This document shows positions 1-10,338 of a stretch of DNA of 22,390 nucleotides, one piece after another. The notes beneath the pieces were generated by a model. That model was not told the origin of the DNA. It made no database searches and worked only from the letters and a program-made list of their open reading frames with translations. How positions within the stretch are numbered: position 1 is the stretch's first letter; every line of letters starts with the position of its first letter. This stretch comes from Hypsibius dujardini. Its lineage: Eukaryota; Tardigrada; Eutardigrada; Parachela; Hypsibiidae. The DNA is taken from positions 1-22,390 of the forward strand of contig LRSR01004133.1 of NCBI GenBank assembly GCA_001579985.1, written 5' to 3'. The position numbers were made by a program, and so were the translations under genes.

Positions 1-96
1 CCCCTCGCCCTTTCTATTTTCCAATGATGACGGGGGGGGGGCTGAGGCCACTATTTCCTTAACCCTTTCTGTTTTCCAATGATGACGGGGGGGGAG
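1..96. repeat. Two-copy 55-bp imperfect tandem repeat with poly-G tracts
   Basis: The segment starting at base 8 is repeated at base 63. Each copy has a CCCTTTCT start, a TTTTCCAATGATGACG core and a G run (10 G at 32-41, 8 G at 87-94). It lies in the presumed intron upstream of the receptor exons. I see no gene in 1-527: its open frames are short and pass through simple sequence such as the (GT)n tract at 499-520. Confidence 0.6.
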
Positions 97-527
97 GCAC
101 TTGTAAAAGCAACAGGGAGCACAAAAAAGGTCGGGGAAGGGGAGGACTTACAGTGTAGTCTAAGTATTTTTCACTTGGTTGTTTAAGACTGAGCGTGTGT
201 GAGTAGCGACAGTGCCATCGTCAATAAAATGCGTAAAAAATCTGTCAAAGAAGGGTATAAAAAAAGGTATTAGTGGGCGAGTGAACGTGGGCCGCTTGGG
301 CCGAAAAGAGAGAGTTCTGATTGGCGTGTTGCCTTTCCTCGATCGTTGACAACTCGACTGCCTCGACTGACTCCAAAATTCACTGATCGATTTTCCTTGA
401 GAGCTTCGATTGATCACTTGCTCAAATTTGTTTATCATAACTTTTCTGATACATTTTTTTGATTGATGGCAAACGTTGACGACCGCACTATCCCTAAGGT
501 GTGTGTGTGTATGCGTGTGTACACACT

Positions 528-947
528 TGCTTTTAATGGCCATGTGCCTAAGTTAAAGCCATCCTTCAAGCTTTGGCCCAGCAAAATAGGGGGATCCGAG
601 TTCGAGCCCATTCCAGCCAACGCGAGCAACGTTTTCGATCGATCAATTGATTGAGCAAATTTATTTTGACGGTCAAGTGTCTTTGATTGATTTCTTGAGT
701 GTTTTTCGATGCCTAGTAATCCACGACCTGTAAGGCCGACCAAAGATAGATTTTGTATATTAATTTTTTTTTCTGATTTTACTCCGTTCTGTTCTCTGAT
801 GGTTGGGGGAATTCAATCAATAATCAATCAGTCGTTGAAAAGCAGTAGCACGCGGTAGCTGGAATTGGCTCGAATTCGGACCACCCTACTTTGCTGGGCC
901 AAAGCTTAAAGGGTGGCTTTAACTTGGGCACATAGGCATTAAAAGCA
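528..947. mobile_element. Foldback element A (long inverted repeats)
   Basis: The left arm (about 528-660) is the reverse complement of the right arm (about 815-947), roughly 80% identical by eye over about 130 bp, with a spacer of about 154 bp. Both arms start with TGCTTTTAATG and share CAAGCTTTGGCCCAGCAAA-type sequence; the inner ends carry TGATTGATT-like sequence. The structure fits a non-autonomous foldback or MITE-type DNA element with no transposase. A related element lies at 4780-5388. The two arms happen to encode similar short peptides because they are copies. Target duplications were not resolved. Confidence 0.6.
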
Positions 948-1070
948 GGTATGCTCAGGACGAACCCAATTGCGAGGCTATGCAGTGCATGGGAATATGG
1001 TGAAGCCTTTGAGGTGTTTGGAAATGTCAAATGCAGCATAATCAATTACGTTTCTGTTCGTACTTTATAG

Positions 1071-4000
1071 TTATAGTAAGCTGCACCTTTGGTGTTCCAC
1101 AGCGAAAACTCCTGGTGAGTAATTTAATACCAGTAATTGTTATCTTTAGGCCTAACGTTTTTCTATGGAAAAGACACTGTTTAAACTATGTGCCCTATGT
1201 TTAAAACATTCACAGTGGAGGTCGGAATATTAAATTTTCAACAAACGTCTCGGCTGAGTATCTAACTTTTGATTATTGTTTCGATATACGGCAGTACTGT
1301 TTAAATATCGTGACTGAATTCAAATAAAATATTAAATAAATCTAAATCCACCGTCAAAATGTATATTACTTTTTTAAATAACAATGTGCTTTTAAATATC
1401 GATTTCTATTCTCATGACGTTAAATAAACTGAAAATATGGTTTATTTGAATTTAAAAGCTATTTTTGAGCTATTTAACAAATATATAAAATATATTTAAT
1501 ATTAATATTTAATCATCCCTATTTCGCTATTGATTTCGGTAGTATTTCATGTTAATTATTATTGTATTATTTGCTGCACACTTGGTGATGATATAACAGC
1601 AACGCATGTTAAGTATATTGGATATTCGATACATACATACAGATACCAGTATGACTGTATACAGATACTATACTCTGTATAATCATACTCTGTACGCATG
1701 TTAAGTATATTGGATATTCAATACATACATACAGATACCAGTATGACTGAATACAGATACTATACTCTGTATAGTCATACTCTGTACCTTACAATGTGTA
1801 TATACCGTTTTGTTTGTTTGTATGATTATGTAGTCCACTGCATATGACTTGAACATGACCGATGGCGATTATGTAAGTAATTGCACGAGGAATCCGGCAA
1901 TTATTCCCAGCCAGCCTTTTCCGGGCCTTTTCCGGGCCTTTTCCGGGCCGCTGGTGAAAATATTCACAGAAAAAATATTTTTAAGTCTAGGTCGGGGTCA
2001 CTTTTGTGAGTCACACCTGCTGTATTCCGATTTTTGAGATAATAATTGCCAGGTCCGTCACGCCGACTTCAAAATATTCGTCTGCTTGTGTGCTAATCAA
2101 TTGCGAATTAAATCTAGAGTAAGATAGCAACGTTTCTAGTTCAGTCTTTTTTCCTGAACCGGTTACAACTGTCCGGTTTTATAACCGAACCATATAAACC
2201 GAGCCGGTTCGAAACGGGTTGAAAGCAGTTACGAATATACTGTGGTATACTCAACGGATACCAACTGACCATGATCCATAACCAGTCACAAAATGTTATC
2301 ATCAAAGCAACATTCTAGTATTAAATTTCAACAATCAAGCTTTCGCTATTTTTTCACTAAATGAACGGCTCAACGATTAAACTACCAATTAGTTTTTGGG
2401 TTAATCAATAAATCAAATGGAACCGGTTGCAAAGCGGTTCCTAGTGGTTCGGCTTTTTTCTTGAATTGGTTAGAGCCGGTTTTAGCCATTCCGGTCTTTC
2501 GCTAGAAACCGGTTCTATTTTTTGCGGTTTTTAAGAGCTGTAATGCGGACAACCCGTTCGAACCAGTTCGGTTAAACGGTCCGGTCCGGCTTTTGACATC
2601 CCTCAGCGGCAGCGGTTCGGAATATGCCAGGAAAAATGGCGGACGGGAAGATAGGCCGGATTCCTCGTATGTACAATCAGAGAGCTTTAAATTATGTGAC
2701 CGGAACTTCTATAAAAACAATCATACGGTTTTTGGAACTGGTCCTTTCATTAATAGGTCTTCATCCACATATACGACATGGAGACACCGTTCGACTCCCG
2801 ATTGACTTGGCGGATGAACGACTCTCTCGATCAGGTATTCATTCATTTTACGACATGACTTTTCAAAGTATTTATAGGCAGTACAATCGCCCATGGTAAA
2901 AAGCATTTCGTTGTTTTTTTCTTTGATATTTTGAATTAGAAAGTGGCACGTGCTATGCTGTCGACCATCATCGTCGGCTCGCCGCAGGTCAATTGGACCA
3001 AAATCGCCGCGATCACTGCGACAGTTCAGGATTATAAATTTGCCAAGTTTGGCAAAGAATTCCCGTCGCTTGTTCGGGAGGTGAGGAATGAACGTTTCTG
3101 TTTGAAACAATGAACGATTTCGCGGTCCAAATTATAGAGCCACGTACCGTGGTGCAGACTGACCCGAATTGAGCCGCAAACAAGGTAAAACTCGTTTCAC
3201 GGCCAGTGTGAAATGGCAAAGTTTTATTACAGAAAAATGAGTTCCAAGTCAGCTGCGCAGAGGCCGCTGAGGCTGCAGTCATGGTAAGGGATCGAAAGGT
3301 GTACGCCTGTACAATTGGTAATAATAATTTCATGGGGACATGTTAGATTCTCAACGAGTCCTGTATGACTGCTGGCGAAGAATGCACAAGCGGAAAATTC
3401 TTAGCCGACCGGATGTTGGGAAAAAACTTCAGTCTGACCAGCCGGTTCGTCCAGGTGACCAACACAGGCGTCAAAGTGCTACAGGCCATTGTTCAGCAGC
3501 TGTCGCCTGATGATCTGGAAATCAAAGTAAGTTAACAGGCAGATAGACAGACCGACAAACAGGCACATAGACATATAGACACGCAGGCATGCAGACAGAC
3601 TCACGCACACTCAGACACACACACAGACACACGCACACGGGCACACACACAGACACACAGTCAGAGACACAGACAGATAGATAGACAGCCACATAGACAG
3701 ACACACAGACAGGCACACCGATAGATTAACCAGCGAATGGATATGTATCTCAGTGTACTAACTTTCATGTAGGATATTTTCGTGTATGACTCAAAGGATC
3801 GTGTCATGGTACCGGACACCAAAAACAAATTCTTCTGGCTCATGCATGGAGAACGCCCGCCACCGGACCGACCTCTCTGCGGACTACACGGCGAACTTTG
3901 TTTAGATGGCAATATTCGTATCACAGTGACGATATTGGTTCCCGTCCTGGCTGCAATCATCCTTGCAGTAATTGCATTCATTATGTAAGCCACACCGGAT

Positions 4001-4127
4001 CTTAAATTCAGTAAATTAATTACCACATCTCTACTCTTTACTTCTGCTCAGGCTGAGAGGTACGTCAGTTCCAGCCAACTGGTGGATCATTGCGGAGGTG
4101 AATTTACTCCACGCCAGAGTTAAGTGA
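1071..4127 (+). CDS. Receptor guanylate cyclase/natriuretic-peptide-receptor-like protein, 3' part
   Basis: Exons by splice sites, phase and family resemblance: 1071-1114, 1834-1872, 2757-2834, 2940-3080, 3233-3283, 3347-3526, 3773-3984, 4052-4127; 5' exons lie outside the window. Exons 1-3 join as VSCTFGVPQRKLL, STAYDLNMTDGDY and VFIHIYDMETPFDS, matching the ANF-receptor ligand-binding fold. Later exons give the rest of the lobe, then HGERPPPDRPLCG, typical of the juxtamembrane region of receptor guanylate cyclases, then a hydrophobic helix (about 3918-3984, LVPVLAAIILAVIAFIM). Sequons NMT, NDS, NWT, NES and NFS fit an extracellular domain. After the helix comes a tail of about 24 residues containing NWWIIAE, ending in TGA at 4125. 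A possible donor at 4098 (GAG|GTGAAT) could instead continue the gene. No kinase-homology or cyclase exon was recognised up to 8 kb. Family assignment is fairly sure; the 3' end is not. Confidence 0.75.
1602..1785. repeat. 92-bp tandem duplication, each unit with a hairpin
   Basis: Unit 1602-1693 is repeated at 1694-1785 with only a few substitutions. Each unit contains a hairpin (1648-1689 and 1740-1781): a 9-bp outer stem AGTATGACT/AGTCATACT, a 2-nt bulge, a 7-bp inner stem ATACAGA/TCTGTAT and an 8-nt loop. The second copy is perfectly paired; the first has one mismatch. It lies in the receptor intron 1115-1833. Confidence 0.8.
2145..2592. repeat. Degenerate CCGGTT/AACCGG-rich repeat, possible decayed MITE
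   Basis: The ends are rich in ACCGGTT-type words. The left segment around 2198-2222 (ACCGAGCCGGTTCGAAACGG) is similar to the reverse complement of about 2545-2570, suggesting decayed inverted termini. The interior is AT-rich without an open frame. It fills part of the receptor intron 1873-2756. Confidence 0.35.
3535..3722. repeat. (ACAG/ACAC)n simple repeat in receptor intron
   Basis: Degenerate ACAGACAG/CACACAGAC microsatellite filling most of the 246-bp intron 3527-3772. The minus-strand reading rich in Val-Cys-Val is an artefact of this simple sequence. Confidence 0.85.
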
Positions 4128-4779
4128 AAAATGCTGCAAATGTGCGCGCTGGTCCAGACTCCAGGATGAGCAGTAATCTAATGAAGTTTACTGTTGCAGG
4201 CATGAGTGGAACGACCTTGTTGGCAATTTGATTGAAATTTAAAAGCAGTAATTTCAGCACTTACTACTCTTTTTCTGACGTCTTTTATATCGAATATTCC
4301 TTTGTTGCGGTCGCACTAATTATTTGCGTAAACTGGTCAGATGATTGCAAGTTATGTGCTGGCATACATGTTCTCTTCTCGGTACTGCTATAATTTGTAC
4401 ACCTCTTATGAAGTACGAGACACTGTTCACACTGACTAGTGAGGAGTTTCAGAGTTTCCCACGCACAATCCTGTGCCTTGTTCTTCGTCAAAAAAGTGCA
4501 CAAAGAAAACCTACCGGTGTTGAAGCGATTGTGAATTTCGCTTCTTGAAGAACCTACGAGTCAGATTTTTTAAATCGAAGCGTAAAGTCGGAGGAGACAA
4601 ATATGTACTAAAATATGGAACGACGCATTATCAAAATATAATTATCAGCTCCATGTCTGCTAAAGCGGTTAAGGATGACCTTTGCTTCATTATTTTGCAA
4701 AACGAATTATCTACTAACGATGTATTGTTAATGATTGTTTTACGATTTTTTAGTATGGTAGAGTGCATCGTGTTAGCTA
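4128..4779. other. Spacer with no convincing gene
   Basis: Open frames of about 65 to 106 codons occur here (for example 4345-4548 and 4545-4865, +), but the second runs into foldback element B, and neither resembles a known family. No kinase-homology or cyclase motif was seen. An exon-like segment after a TTTCAG acceptor near 4455 could be a 3' exon of the receptor; support is weak. Confidence 0.4.
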
Positions 4780-5388
4780 TACACACACGGTCACAATACT
4801 CGGCTACCCGATTGAAGACCATTTTTTTACCGGAGCACAGCAAAATAAGATGGTCCAAGTTTTAGCAACTTTTGGCCGTTGCGTACAACTACTTCTTGAG
4901 GCTTGATTGATCTATTGATTGAGTTCAAGATTTATCTCGCTGCTTCCATGCTTGATTTGGAACATTTTCATGTGTATGTTCATTTTAATAACCATTAAAT
5001 TTCACTAATGTTTAAGGTCACGCCTCGTGAGCCACAATTGGGAAAAAATGCGACGAAACTCTGCAAATTTCAAATTCCCCGCGCGTTTGGTCCTCGGATG
5101 CGGTGAACAACAACAAGAGAATGCAAATCCAACATTCATTATTGAATATGCAGAATTTTCAGTTGAAAATGTCCAGTTGGAATAACAGAGTATTGTTTAT
5201 CAAAGGTTGAATTTTATTCCATTTGATTTTGTCGATCGGTTGGACATTAATCAGTAAATCAAGCAATAGAAAAAGAAGTGGCACGCGATGGTTAGTAGTG
5301 GCTCAAACTTGGACCACCTTATTTTGCTAGGCTCCGGTGAAACAAGTGACTTTAAATCGGGCGGCCTAATATTGTGGCCGTGTATGTA
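4780..5388. mobile_element. Foldback element B, related to element A
   Basis: The left arm (about 4780-4920) pairs with the reverse complement of the right arm (about 5249-5388), about 70% by eye, with a spacer of about 328 bp. The arms share the core AGCAAAATAAG-TGGTCCAAG with element A, and the inner ends carry TTGATTGATC-like sequence. Lower arm identity suggests B is older than A. No transposase frame is present. Confidence 0.55.
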
Positions 5389-6024
5389 GGATAGTGGAGA
5401 AAGAGAAAGTAAAAACCAGTCTTTAGGGACGTTTCGTGCTTCATTTCAGGCGTAAGGGGTTTTTCGACACATCCTTTTTAAATTGTGTTAACGACATCGA
5501 TATGTTTTCCGAGACCCAGGACCCCCCCCCCTTGAATTAAAAATCCCGTTGCGAGCCCCATTGTTTTATTCCATTTTCAGTGAGCCCGGAGCAATTTTTG
5601 AAATTATTTTTAAATATTTTTGCGGGAGCGGAGGAAGGCGGAGGGTCCCTGGCGAACACAATCACAGTAATTCGGATCTTAATTGCAATTCTTTATCGTT
5701 CTCGAAACGATACCACAGTACGTTACAATTTGGCGGTCTATCTATAATTGGATCCCAAAATTTGATTCATAAACAGCTACAATTATGGACTGAGCCGCAG
5801 TTTGGTTGACCAATAGTCAGTCTTGCCCAATGCTCCTTCTTTGGTATCATTTGGCATGACCAACCGGCCTCTAGGGGTGAGACAAAAATGAGAAAAGTCT
5901 CCCTTCAGGTAGACATCATACCGTTGAGCTAATAAACTTACAAACAATTGAATCAATGAAATTCACAACGAGGAAGATACTTTGACTGCCAGAACGACTG
6001 ACCAGTGGGCAACTGGTACTGTAC
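5389..6024. other. Intergenic stretch with a C10 tract
   Basis: Contains a run of ten C at 5522-5531 and otherwise non-repetitive sequence. The reading frame at 5549-5809 has no family resemblance and no flanking support. I see no gene. Confidence 0.4.
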
Positions 6025-6157
6025 TTTCGCGTTAGACAGGGACAGCGTACGAGCTGTAAAACGTTTAATCGGCCTCGCGGCGCTCGTGCTGTGTGTACGG
6101 TGCACAGAGCCGTGCACACGTTCCACTCCAGTACGACTGTCTCTGTCTAACGCGAAA
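6025..6157. mobile_element. Small MITE-like element with ~27-bp inverted termini
   Basis: Left end 6025-6050 begins TTTCGCGTTAGACAGGGAC. Right end 6131-6157 is its imperfect reverse complement ending CTAACGCGAAA. A TAC flanks both sides (one base offset on the right), which may be a target duplication. It lies only about 10 bp from the next element. No coding capacity. Confidence 0.5.
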
Positions 6158-6168
6158 ATACACTACTA

Positions 6169-6475
6169 AGGGTATTCAAAGTTCGATTATTTGCAGCGGT
6201 TATCTCGCTAATTCGAACTCGCTAATCTCCCTGGTTTTGCACGCCCTTGCAACGGTGATACGAGGACACGCCCCCTGGCTTCCCTGAGGCTGTGTCTCCT
6301 TCGCTAATCTCAGCTCACATGGACCACTCACAAGGCAGATGCACACAATTAGCGAGCAGATAACCGAGAAAAGCAGCTTCTTGGCTGCTTTTCTCGCTTA
6401 TCTTCAAAACCAGGGAGATTAGCGAGTTTGAATTAGCGAAATAATTGCTGCAAACAAGCGAACTTTGAATACCCT
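6169..6475. mobile_element. 307-bp MITE with ~70-bp terminal inverted repeats and TA target site
   Basis: The element begins AGGGTATTCAAAGTTCG and ends with the complement CGAACTTTGAATACCCT. Inverted similarity continues inward about 70 bp to CTCCCTGGTTTT. TA flanks both ends (6167-6168 and 6476-6477), the duplication expected of Tc1/mariner-type transposition. The interior holds a perfect 13-bp hairpin around 6370-6400 (CGAGAAAAGCAGC/GCTGCTTTTCTCG). It is non-autonomous, with no transposase frame. Confidence 0.75.
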
Positions 6476-6792
6476 TACTGTGTGTGTGTGTGGATAAAAA
6501 CGATAAAGCCACTTGGGTTCCTCGGACGTCGTGCAGGGCCGTTACTCTCCATTACACTACACTGCGTCTGGCCTTTGCAGTCTACCACATTCGTGTAAAG
6601 CTATATTACAATCTCTAGGTATAACGATGTGTATATTAGAGCGATAATAGAGTCTGTTCGGTGTTCTCCGTTACCTTAAGTCTTAACCCTTATCCATAAG
6701 TTAAGTTAGCGTTAAGATATGGCGCCTTTTGCTTGTGTTCGGTGGCCAACCTTAAAAATTAACTCTCAGCTGATCGCAAATTTTTCGCAATC

Positions 6793-6991
6793 GAAGCTGC
6801 TTTTCTCGGTTATCTGCTCGCTAATTGTGTGCATCTGCCTTGTGAGTGGTCCATGTGAGTTGAGATTAGCGAAGATGACACAGCCTCAGAGAAGTCAGGG
6901 GGCGTGTCCTCGTATCACCGTTGCAAGGGCGTGCAAAACCAGGGAAATTAGCGAGTTTGAATTAGCGAAATAATCGAACTTTGAATACCCT
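6793..6991. mobile_element. Truncated, inverted second copy of the 307-bp MITE
   Basis: About 199 bp match the reverse complement of the left two-thirds of the 6169-6475 element, including its terminus ending AATACCCT, followed by TA (6992-6993). The other end is missing. It lies about 320 bp from the full copy, in opposite orientation, so the pair forms a large inverted repeat. The small open frame at 6719-6973 mostly reads this element and is not taken as a gene. Confidence 0.75.
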
Positions 6992-8102
6992 TAGTATTGA
7001 AAGGGTCGCAAGATCGCGGCGCTGACCACTTCCACAACCCCCGTACCGACGTAAACAACAACCCCGAAACCGGAGGAAAACCCGACTGGGTACCAAAATG
7101 TAACTTAGTTCTCGAAATCGGCAATCACTGCTTTTACAGGACTAAACCGGAGCATCGCTAAATGCAAATAAAAAAATCAGGTGTATAATTCTATCGCCAT
7201 TTAATATTTTGTACGGTAATTTTTCTCGGGATATTACACCGCCTGCCGAGCTGTTGTCATTTATTCCATTTTTTATTCAGAGTTTCAGCAGTGGTTTCCT
7301 TCCATTCACTTTTTTCCCATAGACGGGTTAGGCCAAAAAGTCAATGGATACTTCATGGAGAACGCTCGAGCTGCGCTAACGAAACCGAGTGCGTCAATTT
7401 CTTTCTTTGTTGCTTGCAAATTTGGAAGAAAACGATGAGCAGCAGCACGACTTTCAGTGTAACTAAACCTGCCCCTGCCTAACATGACCAGGGATGACTT
7501 TCTTCCCGTTTGATCAAGAACGGAGATTTTCCCTCCCAATCACAAATATCTGTCCATATCTAATGTTTATATTTTGCAGAAGTCTGTAGTAAATTAAAAA
7601 CATATGTTTGTGTTCCGGAAAATATTGGTTGGAATAATAGAATAATAATAATAAATAATAATAGAACTAAAGTTGCCGTTGATTTAATATGGTTTTACAG
7701 TTTATAATTTAAATTTAAGTAAACTCAAGACATGGTCAGCCAAAGGATAACAAATTAAATTACATATCATTCAAATGTAAAATACGGAGCAATCGGTATC
7801 CATTTTAAATCACCACATAAAATAATTCACACAACACATCGCCCAACTTAGATGAAAATACAAAGTGAGCGTTTAGACCTGCAATAACGAAACCTTTGAA
7901 ATCGAATGGTTGGAAACCTGGAATACATTAACTTGCATTTTCACGAACTAATATTGTTCAAAGCGCACTTTCCTTGCCAGTAGAAAACTACTCCCTATTT
8001 GTATATTCATTCATTTATTTTATTTATATCTTTTTTATTTTTACGAACAGGTGGTAGACATGAAGGGCATTCTATTAGGCAAGCCATAGTCGCTCCAATT
8101 TT
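6992..8102. other. Spacer downstream of the LRP2BP-like gene
   Basis: AT-rich, with no convincing gene. 7291-7539 is open in several frames on both strands without family resemblance. TTTATT words at 8014-8025 give AATAAA on the minus strand within 100 bases after the LRP2BP-like stop codon and are plausible polyadenylation signals for that gene. Confidence 0.45.
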
Positions 8103-10338
8103 CTATCCCTTTTGTTCATCGTGCTCAATAGCAAGCTCACTTTCAAGCAGTTTAGTCAACGAATGTACTAGACCAAGGTCAATATCCGAAGCGGCCTCAA
8201 AAAACTCCCCCGCCTTCTCCTTATCTTCGCTTGCCACTGCGCCGACATTGTGCAGATGCGCCAGCACAAAATAAGCCATCGAGATGGCCTTGGTGACGCT
8301 CTCAACGTCGTTGTCGTTGTTCGGCATCGCCATCACCTTCTTCACAGCCTCGGCCAGCGTGGCTTTCTTCCCCGTCGGGCCCTTGACCGTCTCGATCGCT
8401 TTGGTGGCCCATAAAAAGGCCCCTTCTTGCAGTTGCTTTTGCAGACAGTAGAAGGCCAGGTTGGCCATCGCACAAACATTCCCGCCGACAGCGGCCTGAC
8501 CAAGGAACGTCTGGATGGTTTCGTGGGTCTTCTTCTCGTCTGCAGCGGGGTCACAGCCCAATCCGTACCAGGTCAGGACGCCCACCTGGAATAAGGATTC
8601 AATGGAGCCGTTTTGGGCGGCTTCCTTATACCAGTTATAGCTCTTCTCCCAGTCCGGATTGGGCCGTCGGGTAGCGTAGTGTTTGGCAAGGAGGATCTGA
8701 CAGAGGGTACCCGATTCCGTATTAATTTGATTTTCTGATAAATAAAATAAGTCGTTTTGCGGACAACGAAGGTCATTAGTTACGTCTGAAAGTTCGACAA
8801 AATCTTAAAAAATAAAAATTCTTTTGAAAAATGGACGAAAACGAAAAACGCGCAGGTAGGTCTAGCCGACGGACGGTCAGCTGCTTCAGACGATTGTCGG
8901 ATCGGTGAAACATTGAACAGACAAATAGTGAAATGACGAAGGAAGGAGACTTGATTCAATGGATGCACAGACGGACCTTTAGTCCGAAAAAGGTGACTGC
9001 GGGACAAGGAAATGTCTAACAGAACGTACGGACGGATGGACGGACGGACGGACGGACGGATGAATGCGAACGCATGGACAAGCAAACGGGTAAAACCGGA
9101 GGGACGGATAGTTAATCGGAGAGTCCAACACACGACCAGATAAATAGGCAGAAAACGGACGATCAGCTGGCTTGTCGGATGGGCATGCAGTTCGAGTTGT
9201 GGATAGAACGCGGGATAGTTAGACGATAATCGAATAGAAGGTTAAACACAAATAGAACGACGGCTGTTGTCGGACGAATTAGCCCGGGATGGTTGCTCAA
9301 ACGCAAGTGGAACAGACGCAAGTGGAAAAAAAAGAACGGAAGAACGGACGGATGGTTGCACGGTCGGTCTGGTAGACGGCTTGAGACCATTCACAGAAAT
9401 AATAGAATTGACGGTCAATCGCACGAACGGTTATTGGATCGGATGGACGGGTAAACATACAAGGCTGGGCAGAAAGTATGACAAGTCAGCGGAATAGATG
9501 GACGTTACGTAAACAATGGACAGATGGCCGAATAATCGAACGCTTGGAGAGACTGCGCAAATGCATTGGACGGACAGTCGGAATAGACGTTCAATCGGAG
9601 AGACTAGTTAATCTTTCGTCACTTACCGAACGCGATTTGTGAGCTGGGATCATACTTGACTTCATTCGCCGCCTTCAACCACCACCGCACAGCCTCGTTG
9701 AGATCCTGCCGCGCCCCCATCCCGCGAAAATACGCCAAGCCGATCTGATAGCACGACAAGTGCTGGTACTTCGGATCACAAGCTGTTCGCACTGACTTCT
9801 CGTACGTTTTCTTCAAGGCCAACAGACCCTCACGGTTGCTTTCCGGAATACCTAACCCATCCAACAGCATCACCGACTTGTAGTACATCGCCGCAACGTC
9901 CTTGCTTTGTGCCAGCTTGTCGAAAATTGTATAGGCCGGTCGAAACTTCTCTAAGCGTAGACAAACAGTTAGATGCGTCATTATTTAGATCCACTACCTT
10001 CCGCACTACAGAGTGCTGTACCTACTAGCAGCGTAGAGCTCCTTCCCCCGTTCAATCGTCACTGGAATGGCGTATCCACTCAAAAAGGGCATGACTGAAG
10101 CAGTGGAACGCCGACTCGTGTTGGACATTCGACTGCTTGTCCTAGACATTTTCGACCGTTTGAGATCGCTGGTAACTGGCGAGGCTGCCAAAACCCTTGA
10201 AACGGAGAACGAACGCGACAGCTCTCCCACCGGATTGGCATTGCCTTGCATTACAGCATCTTCCGTTCCGGCTAGGTGATTGATCTTCTCGCTGTTGGGT
10301 GAGCCATTATAATTCGCTGTGGAGTTTTCACTGCTCAT
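8103..10338 (-). CDS. LRP2BP: LRP2-binding-protein-like Sel1/TPR repeat protein (three exons)
   Basis: Minus-strand exons 10338-10026, 9950-9627 and 8734-8103 join in phase (1, 1) into about 422 residues. Introns are 75 and 892 bp, both GT-AG. Residues 1 to about 95 are Ser/Thr-rich and probably disordered. From about 96 a TPR-like segment (KFRPAYTIFDKLAQ) starts, followed by Sel1-like repeats such as YQIGLAYFRGMGARQDLNEA, LFQVGVLTWYGLGCD and AYFVLAHLHNVGAV, with the order and spacing of LRP2BP. That vertebrate protein binds the tail of LRP2/megalin and acts as a scaffold; ligand and role in this animal are inferred only. The start is the first ATG of the open exon. It is longer than the human protein (about 350) because of the N-terminal extension. 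No frameshift or stop breaks it. Confidence 0.85.
8820..9600. repeat. Degenerate (GGAC)n minisatellite in LRP2BP-like intron 2
   Basis: Dense, degenerate GGACGGACGGATGGACGG-type sequence on the + strand, cleanest at about 9029-9060. It occupies most of intron 8735-9626. The minus-strand open frames rich in Arg-Pro-Ser are by-products of this repeat. Confidence 0.75.

Noticed and set aside
160-743. Minus-strand frames with poly-HT stretches and a GTAAGT-like donor near 145
   Set aside because: The frames pass through a (GT)n microsatellite and foldback element A; the donor-linked peptide is too short to support an exon.
2790-2805. tRNA T-loop-like GTTCGACTCC
   Set aside because: It lies inside a receptor exon and no acceptor stem or anticodon arm is present at proper spacing.
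3522-4026. Minus-strand Cys/Val-rich frames
   Set aside because: They read the (ACAG)n intron repeat and the antisense of a receptor exon.
6719-6973. 84-codon + strand frame
   Set aside because: Most of it is the truncated MITE copy read through; no family resemblance.
7291-7539. Overlapping frames on both strands, one containing LHGERSSCANETE
   Set aside because: Slight resemblance to the receptor HGERPPPDR segment is too short; no splice or domain support.
8780-9424. Minus-strand Arg/Pro/Ser-rich frames
   Set aside because: By-products of the GGAC repeat in LRP2BP-like intron 2.
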